Of a stretch of DNA of 14,298 bases, positions 1-8,038 are shown piece by piece (position 1 is the first letter of the stretch; each line of letters starts with the position of its first letter). A model generated the notes under the pieces. The model was not told the DNA's origin. It did not search any database and was given only the letters and a program-made list of their open reading frames with translations. Origin of the DNA: JADKIH01 sp031367345 (lineage in GTDB: Bacteria; Bacteroidota; Bacteroidia; AKYH767-A; 2013-40CM-41-45); assembly GCA_031367345.1 (NCBI GenBank), contig JANLPR010000014.1, forward strand, positions 1 through 14,298, read 5' to 3'. The position numbers and the translations under genes were made by a program.

Positions 1-9
1 ATTCAGCAG

Positions 10-80
10 GAGTGTGTAGTGTGAGTGTGAAAAATCGAATCTTTAAGAAACTTTCGATCTCCACACTCGCACTCACACTA
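10..80. repeat. GTGTGAGTG hairpin element, copy 1
   Basis: The left part (10-31, GAGTGTGTAGTGTGAGTGTG plus AA) and the right part (52-75, beginning TTTCGATCTCCACACTCG) both recur in copy 2 about 145 bp downstream. The two parts are complementary: 18-29 pairs with 62-73 (12 bp, one G-T wobble) around a 32-nt loop. A second register pairs 17-30 with 67-80 (14 bp, one wobble), so the stem can slip. The loops of the two copies differ while the arms are kept. It may be a dispersed REP-like repeat or a structured RNA; its function is unknown. Confidence 0.65.
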
Positions 81-154
81 ACTCCAATAAGTTTTTCAGA
101 TCATTTAACAAAAGGTTCGACCTTTGTCTGCTCCACTGTACTGATGCAGATTCT

Positions 155-222
155 GAGTGTGTAGTGTGAGTGTGAAGGTCAACATGAAATAAAATTTTCG
201 ATCTCCACACTCGCACTCAAAC
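155..222. repeat. GTGTGAGTG hairpin element, copy 2
   Basis: This second copy has its left arm at 155-176 and its right arm at 196-219. Positions 163-174 pair with 206-217 (12 bp, one G-T wobble) around a 31-nt loop that differs from the copy 1 loop. The right end reads CACTCAAACTCAAACT where copy 1 reads CACTCACACT, so the longer pairing register of copy 1 is lost while the shared 12-bp register survives. A possible half-element with TCGCACTCA lies near 602-610. Confidence 0.6.
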
Positions 223-625
223 TCAAACTGAAATCCACTGCGACGGACATCCATCTAACCTTTCCTTTCCTCCAACAAAATAAAACTCCAGACTGCTTCG
301 ACGGATATTCGTCCGTTGTTTTAAGTTGTGCGATATTCATCCACCGTTAAATGCTCATCGTGTTTAATTACCGAACCTGTTTTATAAAAGGCAATGATGC
401 ATTAAAGAAGTTTGTACTCGAGGAAACAATAACCCGTGGAGTCAATCAAGGAGAGTGGCAAAATATCTTCATTAAATTTTTCAGGCAGCCCCTACTTACA
501 AATTCTGATTCAAGGATTGCATCTGTAGCATAAAAGTACTCATCGTTACTTATGGTCTAGAAAGATTTTGATTACAATGGCAAGAGGGTTATGCTGAGAG
601 ATCGCACTCACTAATAAATTGCAAA

Positions 626-900
626 ATGATAAATACAAACCAGATTAAAATTGAAGTACTTTCTGTGGCGGAATCTACTTGCGCACATGGGCGAGAGATC
701 AAAAGATTCTAACAAGCGGGCGGCAATATTTACAGATTTTATAAAAGATTGAATCTATCGTACTTGTAATTCAACAGACGAATGGTCGACGAAGCATCGC
801 AAAAATTATTAGCTATGAGATATAAAAATTAACGACAAATAATGAACAGGCTGTCGCAGCTGCGCTCGAAGATTCTGCCGTGAGGAAATTAATAAATTAA
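626..900 (+). pseudogene. Possible decayed coding remnant
   Basis: Three short protein-like stretches follow each other in different frames. Frame 2 at 626-712 starts MINTNQIKIEVLSVAEST. Frame 3 at 687-752 reads MGERSKDSNKRAAIFTDFIK and then D. Frame 1 at 745-900 carries QQTNGRRSIAKIISYE and NNEQAVAAALEDSAVRKLIN, with one internal stop at 823-825. The base composition here is richer in G and C than the AT-rich spacer around it. One gene broken by two frameshifts and a stop would give this pattern, but so could chance. I recognise no family. Confidence 0.2.
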
Positions 901-1027
901 TTTTTTTTGACACAGTTTATTGAGCAATCTCTTAACTAGCCGCCGTAAACCGCGATTTTAAAAGATTTATGAGTAATAAATTAATCATGCAAATCTACAA
1001 TCTGTATGGAGAATCAATTGAAAAGTA

Positions 1028-1035
1028 TATATTTG
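1028..1035 (+). promoter_or_regulatory. Weak candidate -7 box for the secreted propeller gene
   Basis: TATATTTG fits the Bacteroidota -7 consensus TANNTTTG and lies about 135 nt before the ATG at 1171. No TTG sits at the usual 19-21 nt upstream, so only half the promoter signature is present. It is listed because it is the only match I found in the leader. Confidence 0.2.
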
Positions 1036-1170
1036 ACTCATCATACTTTTCTGAAATAACATCACCTTTATCGAATCACCATTCAAATAATCATTTGTCG
1101 ATAACACTCAATTATACTTCTTATTGTTCTTTCATATTGCAATTAATTATTCATTCATTATACTCCTACC

Positions 1171-3228
1171 ATGAAAAAAAATTACTTACTCCTCGTTCTC
1201 TTCGCACTTACTAGTTCTTTCTTAAAAGCACAATGTCCCGTCGGACAAGTACAAGTTACCATTACTGTTACCACCGACGATTGGGGCTATGAAGGCTATT
1301 GGCAGCTTGTTCCTATGGGAAATTCTTGTGGCACCGGAACTATCTTTTCGGGAGGAAATGCATTAGTGGGTTGTTCTGGTGGCGGCTTACAACTTGCAAC
1401 TAGCGGTGGCTATGCGAACAATACTCAAATAATTGAAGGCCCATGGTGCTTAACTCAAGGTAGCTATTTCGATATATTATATGTTGATGATTATGGCGAT
1501 GGTGGCGCTTCATTTACCGTAAACATTAATGGTTATCCGGTTTATTCAGGCTTAACAGGAACAGGAAATGGAACAGGATCACATATTACTTTTTTAGCCG
1601 AACCTGCATCGACACTCGATTTAATGTGCAAAAAAATTACAACTCCATCTTATGTGAATCCGGGAAATGTAAATGTTGCTGGTGTTATTTTTAATAATGG
1701 AACGGATACTATTACTTCGATGGATCTTAATTATTCTATAAACAGTGGTTCTATTATTACCGGTAATATTACTGGATTACATTTGGCACCTTTCACTTCG
1801 CTCTCTGTTATTCATCCTAACTCTTGGACAACTTCAGTGAATGGACAATACCAATTAAAAATGTGGGCTAGTAATATGAATGGAATGTCAGACTTAAACT
1901 CAACCAACGACACTGCTACATCTGTCGTTAATGTTGGTCCTGCTATTCCAAATTTAATTGATGACTATATCGGGATTACTCCAATACTAACCGTAATTGG
2001 AAATGCAACGGATGGAATTGCAAGTCCGAGAGATTTAGATTTTCACCCTGTGCTTACTAGAAATGAATTATGGGTAGTGCTGGAAAGTACTGAAGCAATA
2101 GGTGGTAAAACAGTAAAGTTCACCAATGCCGGTCAGCCGGGACAAACTTCGCTATTGCAACAAGATGGAAATGCTTGGCATTTTATGTCATTGCCTACAG
2201 GGATTGCTTTCAGTGACAATGAAAATTTTTGTACTTCACCTGGAGTTTACGATGCAAATCACAATGGAGGCACTCCTTTCACCGGTCCATCGTTATGGTC
2301 GAGCAATCCGTTAATCTATGCTCAGCCATCGGGTGGAAATGGAAGTCATATTGATATGCTTCATCAAAGCCCCTATTCAATGGGAGTTTGCAGTGAAGCA
2401 GAAAATGTTTTTTGGATTTTTGATGGCAATGCCGGCGAGGTTGTTCGATACGATTATGTAAACGATCATGGGCCGGGTAACAGCGATCACAGCGATGGAA
2501 TTATTAGACGCTTCAGCGGATTAAACTTATTGGCAGAATCAACACATCATGTATCGAGTCATTTAATATTGGATAAAGAAAATGGCATGTTATATATTGT
2601 TGACACCGGTCACGATAGAATTGTAAGGATGGATATTCACTCAGGAACATTTTTGAGCAATTTAACACCGTATGAACCTACCGCAGAATATTCAAATTGG
2701 GGAAGTACAATTAATAATGTTTTCGCTGATTCAGGATTAACAACACCAAGCGGAATAGACTTAATAGGTAATCGATTAATAGTTTCTGATTATTCGACAG
2801 GCGATATAATTATTTATGATAGAAGTGCAAGTATAGGAGTAGAATTAGGGCGTATATCAACCGGAACACCAGGAATTATGGGAGTAAAAATTGGGCCTGA
2901 TGGGAAAATATGGTATGTAAATGCGACTACCAATCAAGTAATACGAATCGATGGTATAACCAATGATCTGACTGCAATAAATCCTAACGAATCCATAAGT
3001 GTTTATCCTAATCCAGTAAGCGCAAATTTATTTGTAAAAACGAATTCGTTGAAAGGCTCTGCCCTACTTTTCATCTATGATATGACAGGTAAATTAATAA
3101 GAAGCGAACGAATCGCTTCTACTGAAAGATCAGTGCAAGTCAACGTTGAAGCACTTCAATCAGGAGTATATACCATTGAAGTTATTGATAGCAATTCTAC
3201 ATTTAGAAAAAGGTTTGTAAAAAATTGA
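1171..3228 (+). CDS. Secreted NHL-like beta-propeller protein with T9SS sorting domain
   Basis: This is a 685-residue protein for export and probable cell-surface attachment or release by type IX secretion. A signal peptide covers residues 1-20 (MKKNYLLLVLF, cleavage likely after FLKA). Residues 22-145 form a Cys- and Gly-rich domain with DDYGDGGASF. Residues 150-255 look like a CARDB-type beta-sandwich (spacing of NPGNVNVAGVIFNNGTDTI). Residues 265-600 look like an NHL-type propeller, with blades around LYIVDTGHDRIVRMD and PDGKIWYVNATTNQVIRID. Residues 608-685 are a type A T9SS sorting domain: SVYPNPVSANLF, then GVYTIEV, ending KRFVKN. The propeller is rich in His: H337, H393, H398, H433, H440, H459, H460, H464 and H481. 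From memory, the block around GSHIDMLHQSP to NSDHSDGIIRR recurs in uncharacterised bacterial proteins. Its substrate and role are unknown. The ATG at 1171 is fixed by the signal peptide. The gene stands alone and converges on the copper ATPase. Confidence 0.85.
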   Translation: MKKNYLLLVLFALTSSFLKAQCPVGQVQVTITVTTDDWGYEGYWQLVPMGNSCGTGTIFSGGNALVGCSGGGLQLATSGGYANNTQIIEGPWCLTQGSYFDILYVDDYGDGGASFTVNINGYPVYSGLTGTGNGTGSHITFLAEPASTLDLMCKKITTPSYVNPGNVNVAGVIFNNGTDTITSMDLNYSINSGSIITGNITGLHLAPFTSLSVIHPNSWTTSVNGQYQLKMWASNMNGMSDLNSTNDTATSVVNVGPAIPNLIDDYIGITPILTVIGNATDGIASPRDLDFHPVLTRNELWVVLESTEAIGGKTVKFTNAGQPGQTSLLQQDGNAWHFMSLPTGIAFSDNENFCTSPGVYDANHNGGTPFTGPSLWSSNPLIYAQPSGGNGSHIDMLHQSPYSMGVCSEAENVFWIFDGNAGEVVRYDYVNDHGPGNSDHSDGIIRRFSGLNLLAESTHHVSSHLILDKENGMLYIVDTGHDRIVRMDIHSGTFLSNLTPYEPTAEYSNWGSTINNVFADSGLTTPSGIDLIGNRLIVSDYSTGDIIIYDRSASIGVELGRISTGTPGIMGVKIGPDGKIWYVNATTNQVIRIDGITNDLTAINPNESISVYPNPVSANLFVKTNSLKGSALLFIYDMTGKLIRSERIASTERSVQVNVEALQSGVYTIEVIDSNSTFRKRFVKN

Positions 3229-3262
3229 TCTAATAGAGAAATAATTATATTTAAAAAACATT

Positions 3263-3319
3263 GATGAAAAATCTAAACCTGTTTATGCATTTAGATTTTT
3301 CATCTATGAATATTTTTTT
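3263..3319 (+). terminator. Rho-independent terminator after the propeller gene
   Basis: A perfect 15-bp stem pairs 3263-3277 (GATGAAAAATCTAAA) with 3290-3304 around a 12-nt loop. A T-rich tract follows on the plus strand at about 3311-3319 (TATTTTTTT). It sits 35 nt after the stop codon of the propeller gene. It may also help to stop transcription arriving from the minus-strand copper ATPase, although the A-rich left side gives a weaker U-tract in that direction. Confidence 0.8.
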
Positions 3320-3436
3320 GTTTTGATCATGTAGTAAATCTGATTTTGAAATGTGTATGTGATTCGACGTTTGTTACAACTATAGTTAACCGGATTACAA
3401 TTAACATCGCTGAACTTTACTTGGTCTTTTTGATAA

Positions 3437-5590
3437 TTACTTTGAAGGAACAGAGCTCGCTTGTAAAAGCGATACCATTTTCCTTTTCAATAACTGCGCA
3501 TTAATAGCAACAATAATTGTACTCAAACTCATAAACACTGCTCCTACTGCAGGACCAAGAACAAAACCTGCTTTGTACATTACGCCTGCTGCTAGAGGAA
3601 TGGCAAATGAATTATAAGCCGTGGCCCAAATTAAATTCTGAACCATTTTTTTATACGTGGCTTTTCCAAAGAGAATTAAATTCGCTATATCATTTGGATT
3701 ACTATTAACTAAAATAATATCTGCCGTTTCTGCTGCTATATCAGTTCCTGAACCTACAGCTATGCCAACGTCGGCTTGCGCTAAGGCCGGGGCATCATTC
3801 ACACCATCGCCGGTCATAGCCACAAATTCTCCTTTTCCCTGTAGCTCTTTAATGATTTCCACTTTTTGATGTGGTAAAACTTCCGAGTAATACCCATCCA
3901 AACTCAGTTGCTCTGCTACTGCTTTAGCAACAATTTCATTATCGCCTGTAGCCATAAAAACTTTTATCCCATTTTGTTTGAACACTTTTATTGCAACCGC
4001 ACTTTCTTCACGAATAGCATCTGCTAGCGCAACAAAACCAATAATCACTTCATCTGCCAAAATAAAAACAACCGTCTCAGCTTTACTGGAAAATGCATTA
4101 CTAGGCACCGATAAGTTTTTCTCTTTTAAATAACCAGGACTAACAACTTTAATCGATTGCCCATCAACAATTGCCTCCACTCCTTTTCCGGTAATTGCAT
4201 TAAATTTTTCCGCTATGGGAATCGCCAAATTAATTGACTTTACTTTATTAACTATACCAACTGCAATTGGATGTTCAGATGTTTGTTCTAGTGCTGCCGC
4301 TAAACGTAAAATATCTTCCTTAGAAAAAATATTCGAAACACTTTCATAACGAGTCACGCCAAAAATTCCGGTTGTAAGTGTTCCTGTTTTATCAAACAAT
4401 AACGTGGAAATTTTTCTAGCATCTTCAAAGGCAGTTCTATTTCTTATCAGCAAACCATTCTGAGCACATACTGCTGTAGAGATTGCAACAACCAACGGAA
4501 TAGCCAAGCCTAAAGCGTGAGGACAAGCAATGACCATTACAGTAACCATTCGCTCCAATGCAAATACAAAAGGATAACCGGCAATTAACCAAAATGCAAG
4601 TGTACCAAAACCAACGCTAAGAGCAATATACGTTAGCCACTTCGCAGCTCTATCCGAAAAATTTTGCATTTTAGATTTTGCCTTCTGTGCATCTTCTACT
4701 AACTTAATTACTTTATTCAAATAACTATCTTCACCGGTATGTTCTACTCTAATTTTTAAAGATCCATTACCATTAATAGCTCCACCAATTACTTTATTTC
4801 CTTTCTCTTTTTTAATAGGTTTTGATTCACCAGTCAACATAGACTCATTTAAATAACTACTACCTTCTATAATAATTCCATCGGCCGGAACTTTCTCTCC
4901 TGGCTTTATTAGAATCAAATCTCCTTTCAACATTGCACTGAGAGAAATGTTTTCTACTTGACCATCGGGACTAATACGATGAGCTTCGGCAGGCATCATA
5001 CTTACTAAAAGTTGCAATGCTTTAGAAGCCCCTAGTACAGATTTCATTTCAATCCAATGTCCAACTAACATGATGTCGATCAAAGTTGCCAGCTCCCAAA
5101 AAAAGTCCATTCCCTCTAATCCAAAAATGGTAGCAGTACTATAAAAATAAGCCACAGAAATTGCCATAGCAATTAATGTCATCATTCCCGGGTTAGACTT
5201 TTTTATTTCACCAAAGAAACCTTTAAGAAAAGGCCAGCCACCCCAGAAATAAACAAAAGATGATAATATTAACAGGACATATTTATCACCGAAAAAAGAA
5301 ATGGAAAGCCCTAAGATATTTTGAATCATAGGCGAAAGCAATAGTATAGGAATTGTAAGAATGAGACTCACATAAAACCGTTTTTTAAAATCTCCTATCA
5401 TCATTCTGTGATGATCATGCCCGGCTTGACCCATAGGAACACTTCCATGATCCAATTGTGAATGATCCATTTTGTTGTGATCCATTTTACTGTGATCCAT
5501 TTTACTGTGATCCATCTTGCTGTGATCCATCTTGCTGTGATCCATCTTGCTGTGATCCATTTTGCTGTGATCCATTTTGCTGTGATCCAT
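3437..5590 (-). CDS. copB: CopB-type copper-exporting P1B ATPase (CPH motif)
   Basis: This 717-residue inner-membrane pump couples ATP hydrolysis to copper export. Residues 1-50 are ten pentapeptides, mostly MDHSK, followed by a His/Met-rich linker (GHDHHRMM), which takes the place of the CXXC domain seen in CopA. TM helices start near residue 72. Hallmarks are TGES at 254-257, CPH at 356-358 in TM6, the phosphorylation motif DKTGT at 400-404 (Asp400), the nucleotide-binding SEHP at 438-441, TGDGVND at 593-599, YN at 659-660 in TM7 and MSLST with NA at 687-698 in TM8. CPH with this TM8 pattern is typical of the P1B-3 class (Enterococcus hirae CopB, which also has MDHSH-like repeats). Substrate is inferred as copper; silver is also possible. 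I chose the first ATG of the array, but any of nine in-frame ATGs could initiate. It appears to be transcribed alone, 176 bp after the export operon. Confidence 0.92.
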   Translation of the reverse strand: MDHSKMDHSKMDHSKMDHSKMDHSKMDHSKMDHSKMDHNKMDHSQLDHGSVPMGQAGHDHHRMMIGDFKKRFYVSLILTIPILLLSPMIQNILGLSISFFGDKYVLLILSSFVYFWGGWPFLKGFFGEIKKSNPGMMTLIAMAISVAYFYSTATIFGLEGMDFFWELATLIDIMLVGHWIEMKSVLGASKALQLLVSMMPAEAHRISPDGQVENISLSAMLKGDLILIKPGEKVPADGIIIEGSSYLNESMLTGESKPIKKEKGNKVIGGAINGNGSLKIRVEHTGEDSYLNKVIKLVEDAQKAKSKMQNFSDRAAKWLTYIALSVGFGTLAFWLIAGYPFVFALERMVTVMVIACPHALGLAIPLVVAISTAVCAQNGLLIRNRTAFEDARKISTLLFDKTGTLTTGIFGVTRYESVSNIFSKEDILRLAAALEQTSEHPIAVGIVNKVKSINLAIPIAEKFNAITGKGVEAIVDGQSIKVVSPGYLKEKNLSVPSNAFSSKAETVVFILADEVIIGFVALADAIREESAVAIKVFKQNGIKVFMATGDNEIVAKAVAEQLSLDGYYSEVLPHQKVEIIKELQGKGEFVAMTGDGVNDAPALAQADVGIAVGSGTDIAAETADIILVNSNPNDIANLILFGKATYKKMVQNLIWATAYNSFAIPLAAGVMYKAGFVLGPAVGAVFMSLSTIIVAINAQLLKRKMVSLLQASSVPSK
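5441..5590 (-). repeat. 15-bp tandem repeat encoding the MDHSK array
   Basis: There are ten 15-bp units. In coding order, units 1-2 read ATGGATCACAGCAAA, units 3-5 end AGCAAG, units 6-7 end AGTAAA, unit 8 ends AACAAA, unit 9 is MDHSQ and unit 10 is the degenerate LDHGS. Identical variants sit next to each other, the pattern expected when a few units are duplicated recently in place, with the older divergent units at the C-terminal end. The unit length is a multiple of three, so gains or losses keep the reading frame. It also leaves other frames open here (WITAK- and VIHFA-type repeats), which I take as artefacts. Confidence 0.95.
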
Positions 5591-5625
5591 TTTCGTGACA
5601 ATTACAAATTAAATAAAATATATTT

Positions 5626-5633
5626 CAAAAATA
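5626..5633 (-). promoter_or_regulatory. Candidate -7 box for the copper ATPase gene
   Basis: On the minus strand this reads TATTTTTG, a full match to TANNTTTG, about 36 nt upstream of the first ATG. No TTG lies at the expected -33 spacing. I see no clear operator repeat for a copper-responsive regulator in 5591-5766. Confidence 0.3.
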
Positions 5634-5766
5634 AACTCGAAAAATAAATACGTAATCTAATTTACCAAGATACAAAAGAAAAAATTTAGTATTAAGGACA
5701 AATCAGAGAAAATAAAATGATTGATGTCATAAATTAATACTAGAATCGAATTGAATTTAATTCTGC

Positions 5767-6888
5767 TTAACTTGTTTTTCGATAATTCAATATAGCCGCA
5801 CCATTGAAAAGTATTGCAAAAGCGAACATAGTCAAAAAATGCTTTTTAATATCGATGAATCCACTTCCTTTTAAAACAACCATCCGCAATACATCAATAA
5901 AATAAGTAACAGGATTACTATATGCAATTACTTTTGCCCATTCAGGCATACTGTCGATTGGAGTAAATAAGCCACTCATCAATAAAAATATTGTCATAAA
6001 GAAAAATGCAACTGACATTGCTTGTTGTTGAGTTTGAGAGAAAGTAGATAACAACAATCCAAATCCAAGTAACGCAACCAAATACAACGCTAAATAAGTA
6101 TACAAAAGCATTATACTTCCAATAGGTACAATACCATAAACCAATCGTCCAACAACAAACAGACCAATAGTAAATACTACCATACCAATAATCCAAAATG
6201 GAATCAATTTTCCTAGAATAAAATAATGCTTTTTAATTGGAGATACATTTATTTGTTCAATCGTACCTATTTCTTTTTCTTTAACAATATTCAGTGAACA
6301 CAAATAAACACCGATCATTGTAACAAGTACAGCCAAGATTCCGGGCACCATAAAAAAGCTGTAATTCAACTCAGGATTATACCAAAACGAATTCGTAATT
6401 TCAATGGCAGGATATTCATTCATTCTTCCAGAGCCAATCATTTCTATTCGCAAATTAGAATTGTAATCACTAATAATATTTGCAAGATAAGCACTTCCTA
6501 GTCCTGCTTTCGTACCATTGATAGCATTCACTGCAATGAATAGTTTTTGTTTTCCTTCCCGAACAATATTTCTTTCAAAACCCAATGGAATTTCAAGAAT
6601 TAAATCCGATTTATCAGATTCAATAAAGTGGATAGCGTTATCATAAGACTCACCATAACTTGCCAAGCGAAAATAACCCGATGCCGTGATTTTTTTCTCC
6701 AACTGCTGACTAAAAGAAGAGTGGTCATGATCAACAATACTTATATTTATATTCTTCACTTCATAATCGGCAGCCAAAGGCATAATCAATAACTGAACTA
6801 TAGGCATTGCAAAAATTAACGGCAACAAAGATTTATTCCGAAAAATCTGTTTAAATTCTTTTATCAATAAAAATTTCAGCGTTCTCAT
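5767..6888 (-). CDS. ybhR: ABC-2 type export permease, YbhR-like
   Basis: This 373-residue inner-membrane permease is the last gene of the export operon. It has the ABC2_membrane_3 layout: one N-terminal helix (about 19-41), a large periplasmic domain (42-176), then five helices at about 178-200, 222-250, 255-281, 289-311 and 351-368. The cytoplasmic segment KEKEIGTIEQINVSPIKK (203-220) is the conserved loop thought to contact the ATPase. The segment NPVTYFIDVLRMVVLKG (325-341) is also typical of the family. It probably pairs with the permease encoded 31 bp upstream to form a heterodimeric channel. The substrate cannot be read from sequence; E. coli YbhFSR has been linked to drug and sodium efflux. 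The YbhR assignment against YbhS rests on gene order. Confidence 0.85.
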   Translation of the reverse strand: MRTLKFLLIKEFKQIFRNKSLLPLIFAMPIVQLLIMPLAADYEVKNINISIVDHDHSSFSQQLEKKITASGYFRLASYGESYDNAIHFIESDKSDLILEIPLGFERNIVREGKQKLFIAVNAINGTKAGLGSAYLANIISDYNSNLRIEMIGSGRMNEYPAIEITNSFWYNPELNYSFFMVPGILAVLVTMIGVYLCSLNIVKEKEIGTIEQINVSPIKKHYFILGKLIPFWIIGMVVFTIGLFVVGRLVYGIVPIGSIMLLYTYLALYLVALLGFGLLLSTFSQTQQQAMSVAFFFMTIFLLMSGLFTPIDSMPEWAKVIAYSNPVTYFIDVLRMVVLKGSGFIDIKKHFLTMFAFAILFNGAAILNYRKTS

Positions 6889-6919
6889 TTCTCCATATTC
6901 AATTTATAATAAAGTATGT

Positions 6920-8026
6920 TCATTGTAAACGTATTTTAAAATTTTTCAAACTTATTGTTAACAAAACTAACGTCATACCAACAAGCACAAGCGTCTCTTT
7001 CCAAATGGCTTGAAATCCCAATCCCTTAATCATAATAGATTTCACAATAATATAGTACCACTTTGCAGGAACAAAATTGGATAGTACTTGCAACGGCCAA
7101 GGCATATTTTCAATTGGAAACATAAAACCCGTAAGCAACATAGTTGGTACTAACATTCCCATTAAAGAAATCAGCATCGCCGTTTGTTGCGAGGCAGTGC
7201 TGGTAGAAATAAGTAATCCCAAAGACAAAGCAGTTAAAATTAATAATCCGCTTTCCGCAAAAAGCAAGGCGATACTGCCATTGAGTGGCATTCCTAGAAG
7301 ATAAACGCTCAATAGGACAATGAGAGTTAGATTTATAAGCGATAAAATAAAATACGGAACCGCTTTTGATATTATTACCAAAAAAGGATTGAACGGAGAA
7401 ACAAGCAATACTTCCATCGTTCCAAATTCTTTTTCTCTCACAATAGAAACTGAAGTCATAAGAACACAAACCAACATTAGCACAAGCGCCATTACACCAG
7501 GTACAAAATTAGGCGCTGCTTTTAATTCCGGATTGTAGAGCATTCTGATTTCCGGAACTATTTGTATCGGTATACTCCTACCCTTATACAAATCTTTTTG
7601 AAAATCAAGAACCACAAGAGAAATATAATTTATAAGTGTAGTCGCAGTATTTGGATCAGAGGCATCAGCTAATATTTGCAACTGCGCTTTATTTGTATGA
7701 AATAGATCTCTGTCGAAGTTAGCAGGAATAACTAAAATCACTTTTGCAGCTCCGGATTTAAAACTTTTTTCTATTTCCGAATTACTGAGAATAACATTTT
7801 CAAGTTCGAAATTAGTACCTGCTTTAATTTTTTCTATGATCTTTTCTGAAGATACGTCGTGGGCATAATCACAAATAATAAGTTTTGAATGTTTAATTTC
7901 ATTTGAAAGAGCAAAACCAAATAACACAATTTGAACAACAGGTAATCCAAAAAGAATCAGCAAGCTTTTCCGATCACGAAAAACATGGTAAAATTCTTTT
8001 CTAATAAATGCCAAAAACTTTTTCAT
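6920..8026 (-). CDS. ybhS: ABC-2 type export permease, YbhS-like
   Basis: This 368-residue permease has the same fold as its downstream neighbour but is clearly a different paralogue. A first helix lies at about 22-41 and a periplasmic domain at 42-170 carries DASDPNTATT (121-130), a family signature. Five helices follow, at about 174-195, 213-243, 251-274, 281-301 and 345-360. The cytoplasmic loop VREKEFGTMEVLLVSPF (196-212) is the likely ATPase contact. It starts 12 bp after the stop of the second ATPase gene, so the two are probably translated from one message. It is inferred to form the transmembrane path with the YbhR-like protein. Confidence 0.87.
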   Translation of the reverse strand: MKKFLAFIRKEFYHVFRDRKSLLILFGLPVVQIVLFGFALSNEIKHSKLIICDYAHDVSSEKIIEKIKAGTNFELENVILSNSEIEKSFKSGAAKVILVIPANFDRDLFHTNKAQLQILADASDPNTATTLINYISLVVLDFQKDLYKGRSIPIQIVPEIRMLYNPELKAAPNFVPGVMALVLMLVCVLMTSVSIVREKEFGTMEVLLVSPFNPFLVIISKAVPYFILSLINLTLIVLLSVYLLGMPLNGSIALLFAESGLLILTALSLGLLISTSTASQQTAMLISLMGMLVPTMLLTGFMFPIENMPWPLQVLSNFVPAKWYYIIVKSIMIKGLGFQAIWKETLVLVGMTLVLLTISLKNFKIRLQ

Positions 8027-8038
8027 CTGTACAAATTA

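Larger units (their letters stand above)
1..1170. other. Long region without a supported gene
   Basis: Apart from the two hairpin elements and a possible decayed gene, this 1.17 kb shows nothing I can name. A short open frame at 351-533 (+, 60 codons) and another at 969-1214 (+, 81 codons, running into the next gene in a different frame) have no recognisable domain and unconvincing composition; I treat both as chance frames. A small palindrome, ACGGA-6nt-TCCGT, lies near 300-315. The region could be a remnant zone left by genome rearrangement. Confidence 0.5.

Noticed and set aside
111..126. AAAGGTTCGACCTTT resembles a tRNA T-arm, followed later by TCCA
   Set aside because: No acceptor, D or anticodon arms can be folded upstream, and the T-stem pairing in the tRNA register is poor. 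It is just a 6-bp hairpin.
351..533. 60-codon open frame on the plus strand
   Set aside because: No recognisable domain, no clear promoter and unconvincing composition; probably a chance frame in the repeat-bearing spacer.
969..1214. 81-codon open frame overlapping the start of the propeller gene
   Set aside because: It runs 44 bp into the propeller gene in another frame and has low-complexity composition; the signal peptide of the propeller gene makes the latter the real gene.
5456..5590. CRISPR-like regular repeat
   Set aside because: The units are contiguous 15-mers without spacers and encode the N-terminus of the copper ATPase.
5401..5647. Repeat-containing open frames on both strands over the MDHSK array
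   Set aside because: A 15-bp unit without stops stays open in several frames, so these are by-products of the tandem repeat and not genes.
5733..5766. Possible terminator hairpin after the export operon (AGAATCGAATT ... AATTTAATTCT)
   Set aside because: The arms have mismatches, the centre is too short for a good loop and the stem is nearly all A-T; not convincing enough to list.
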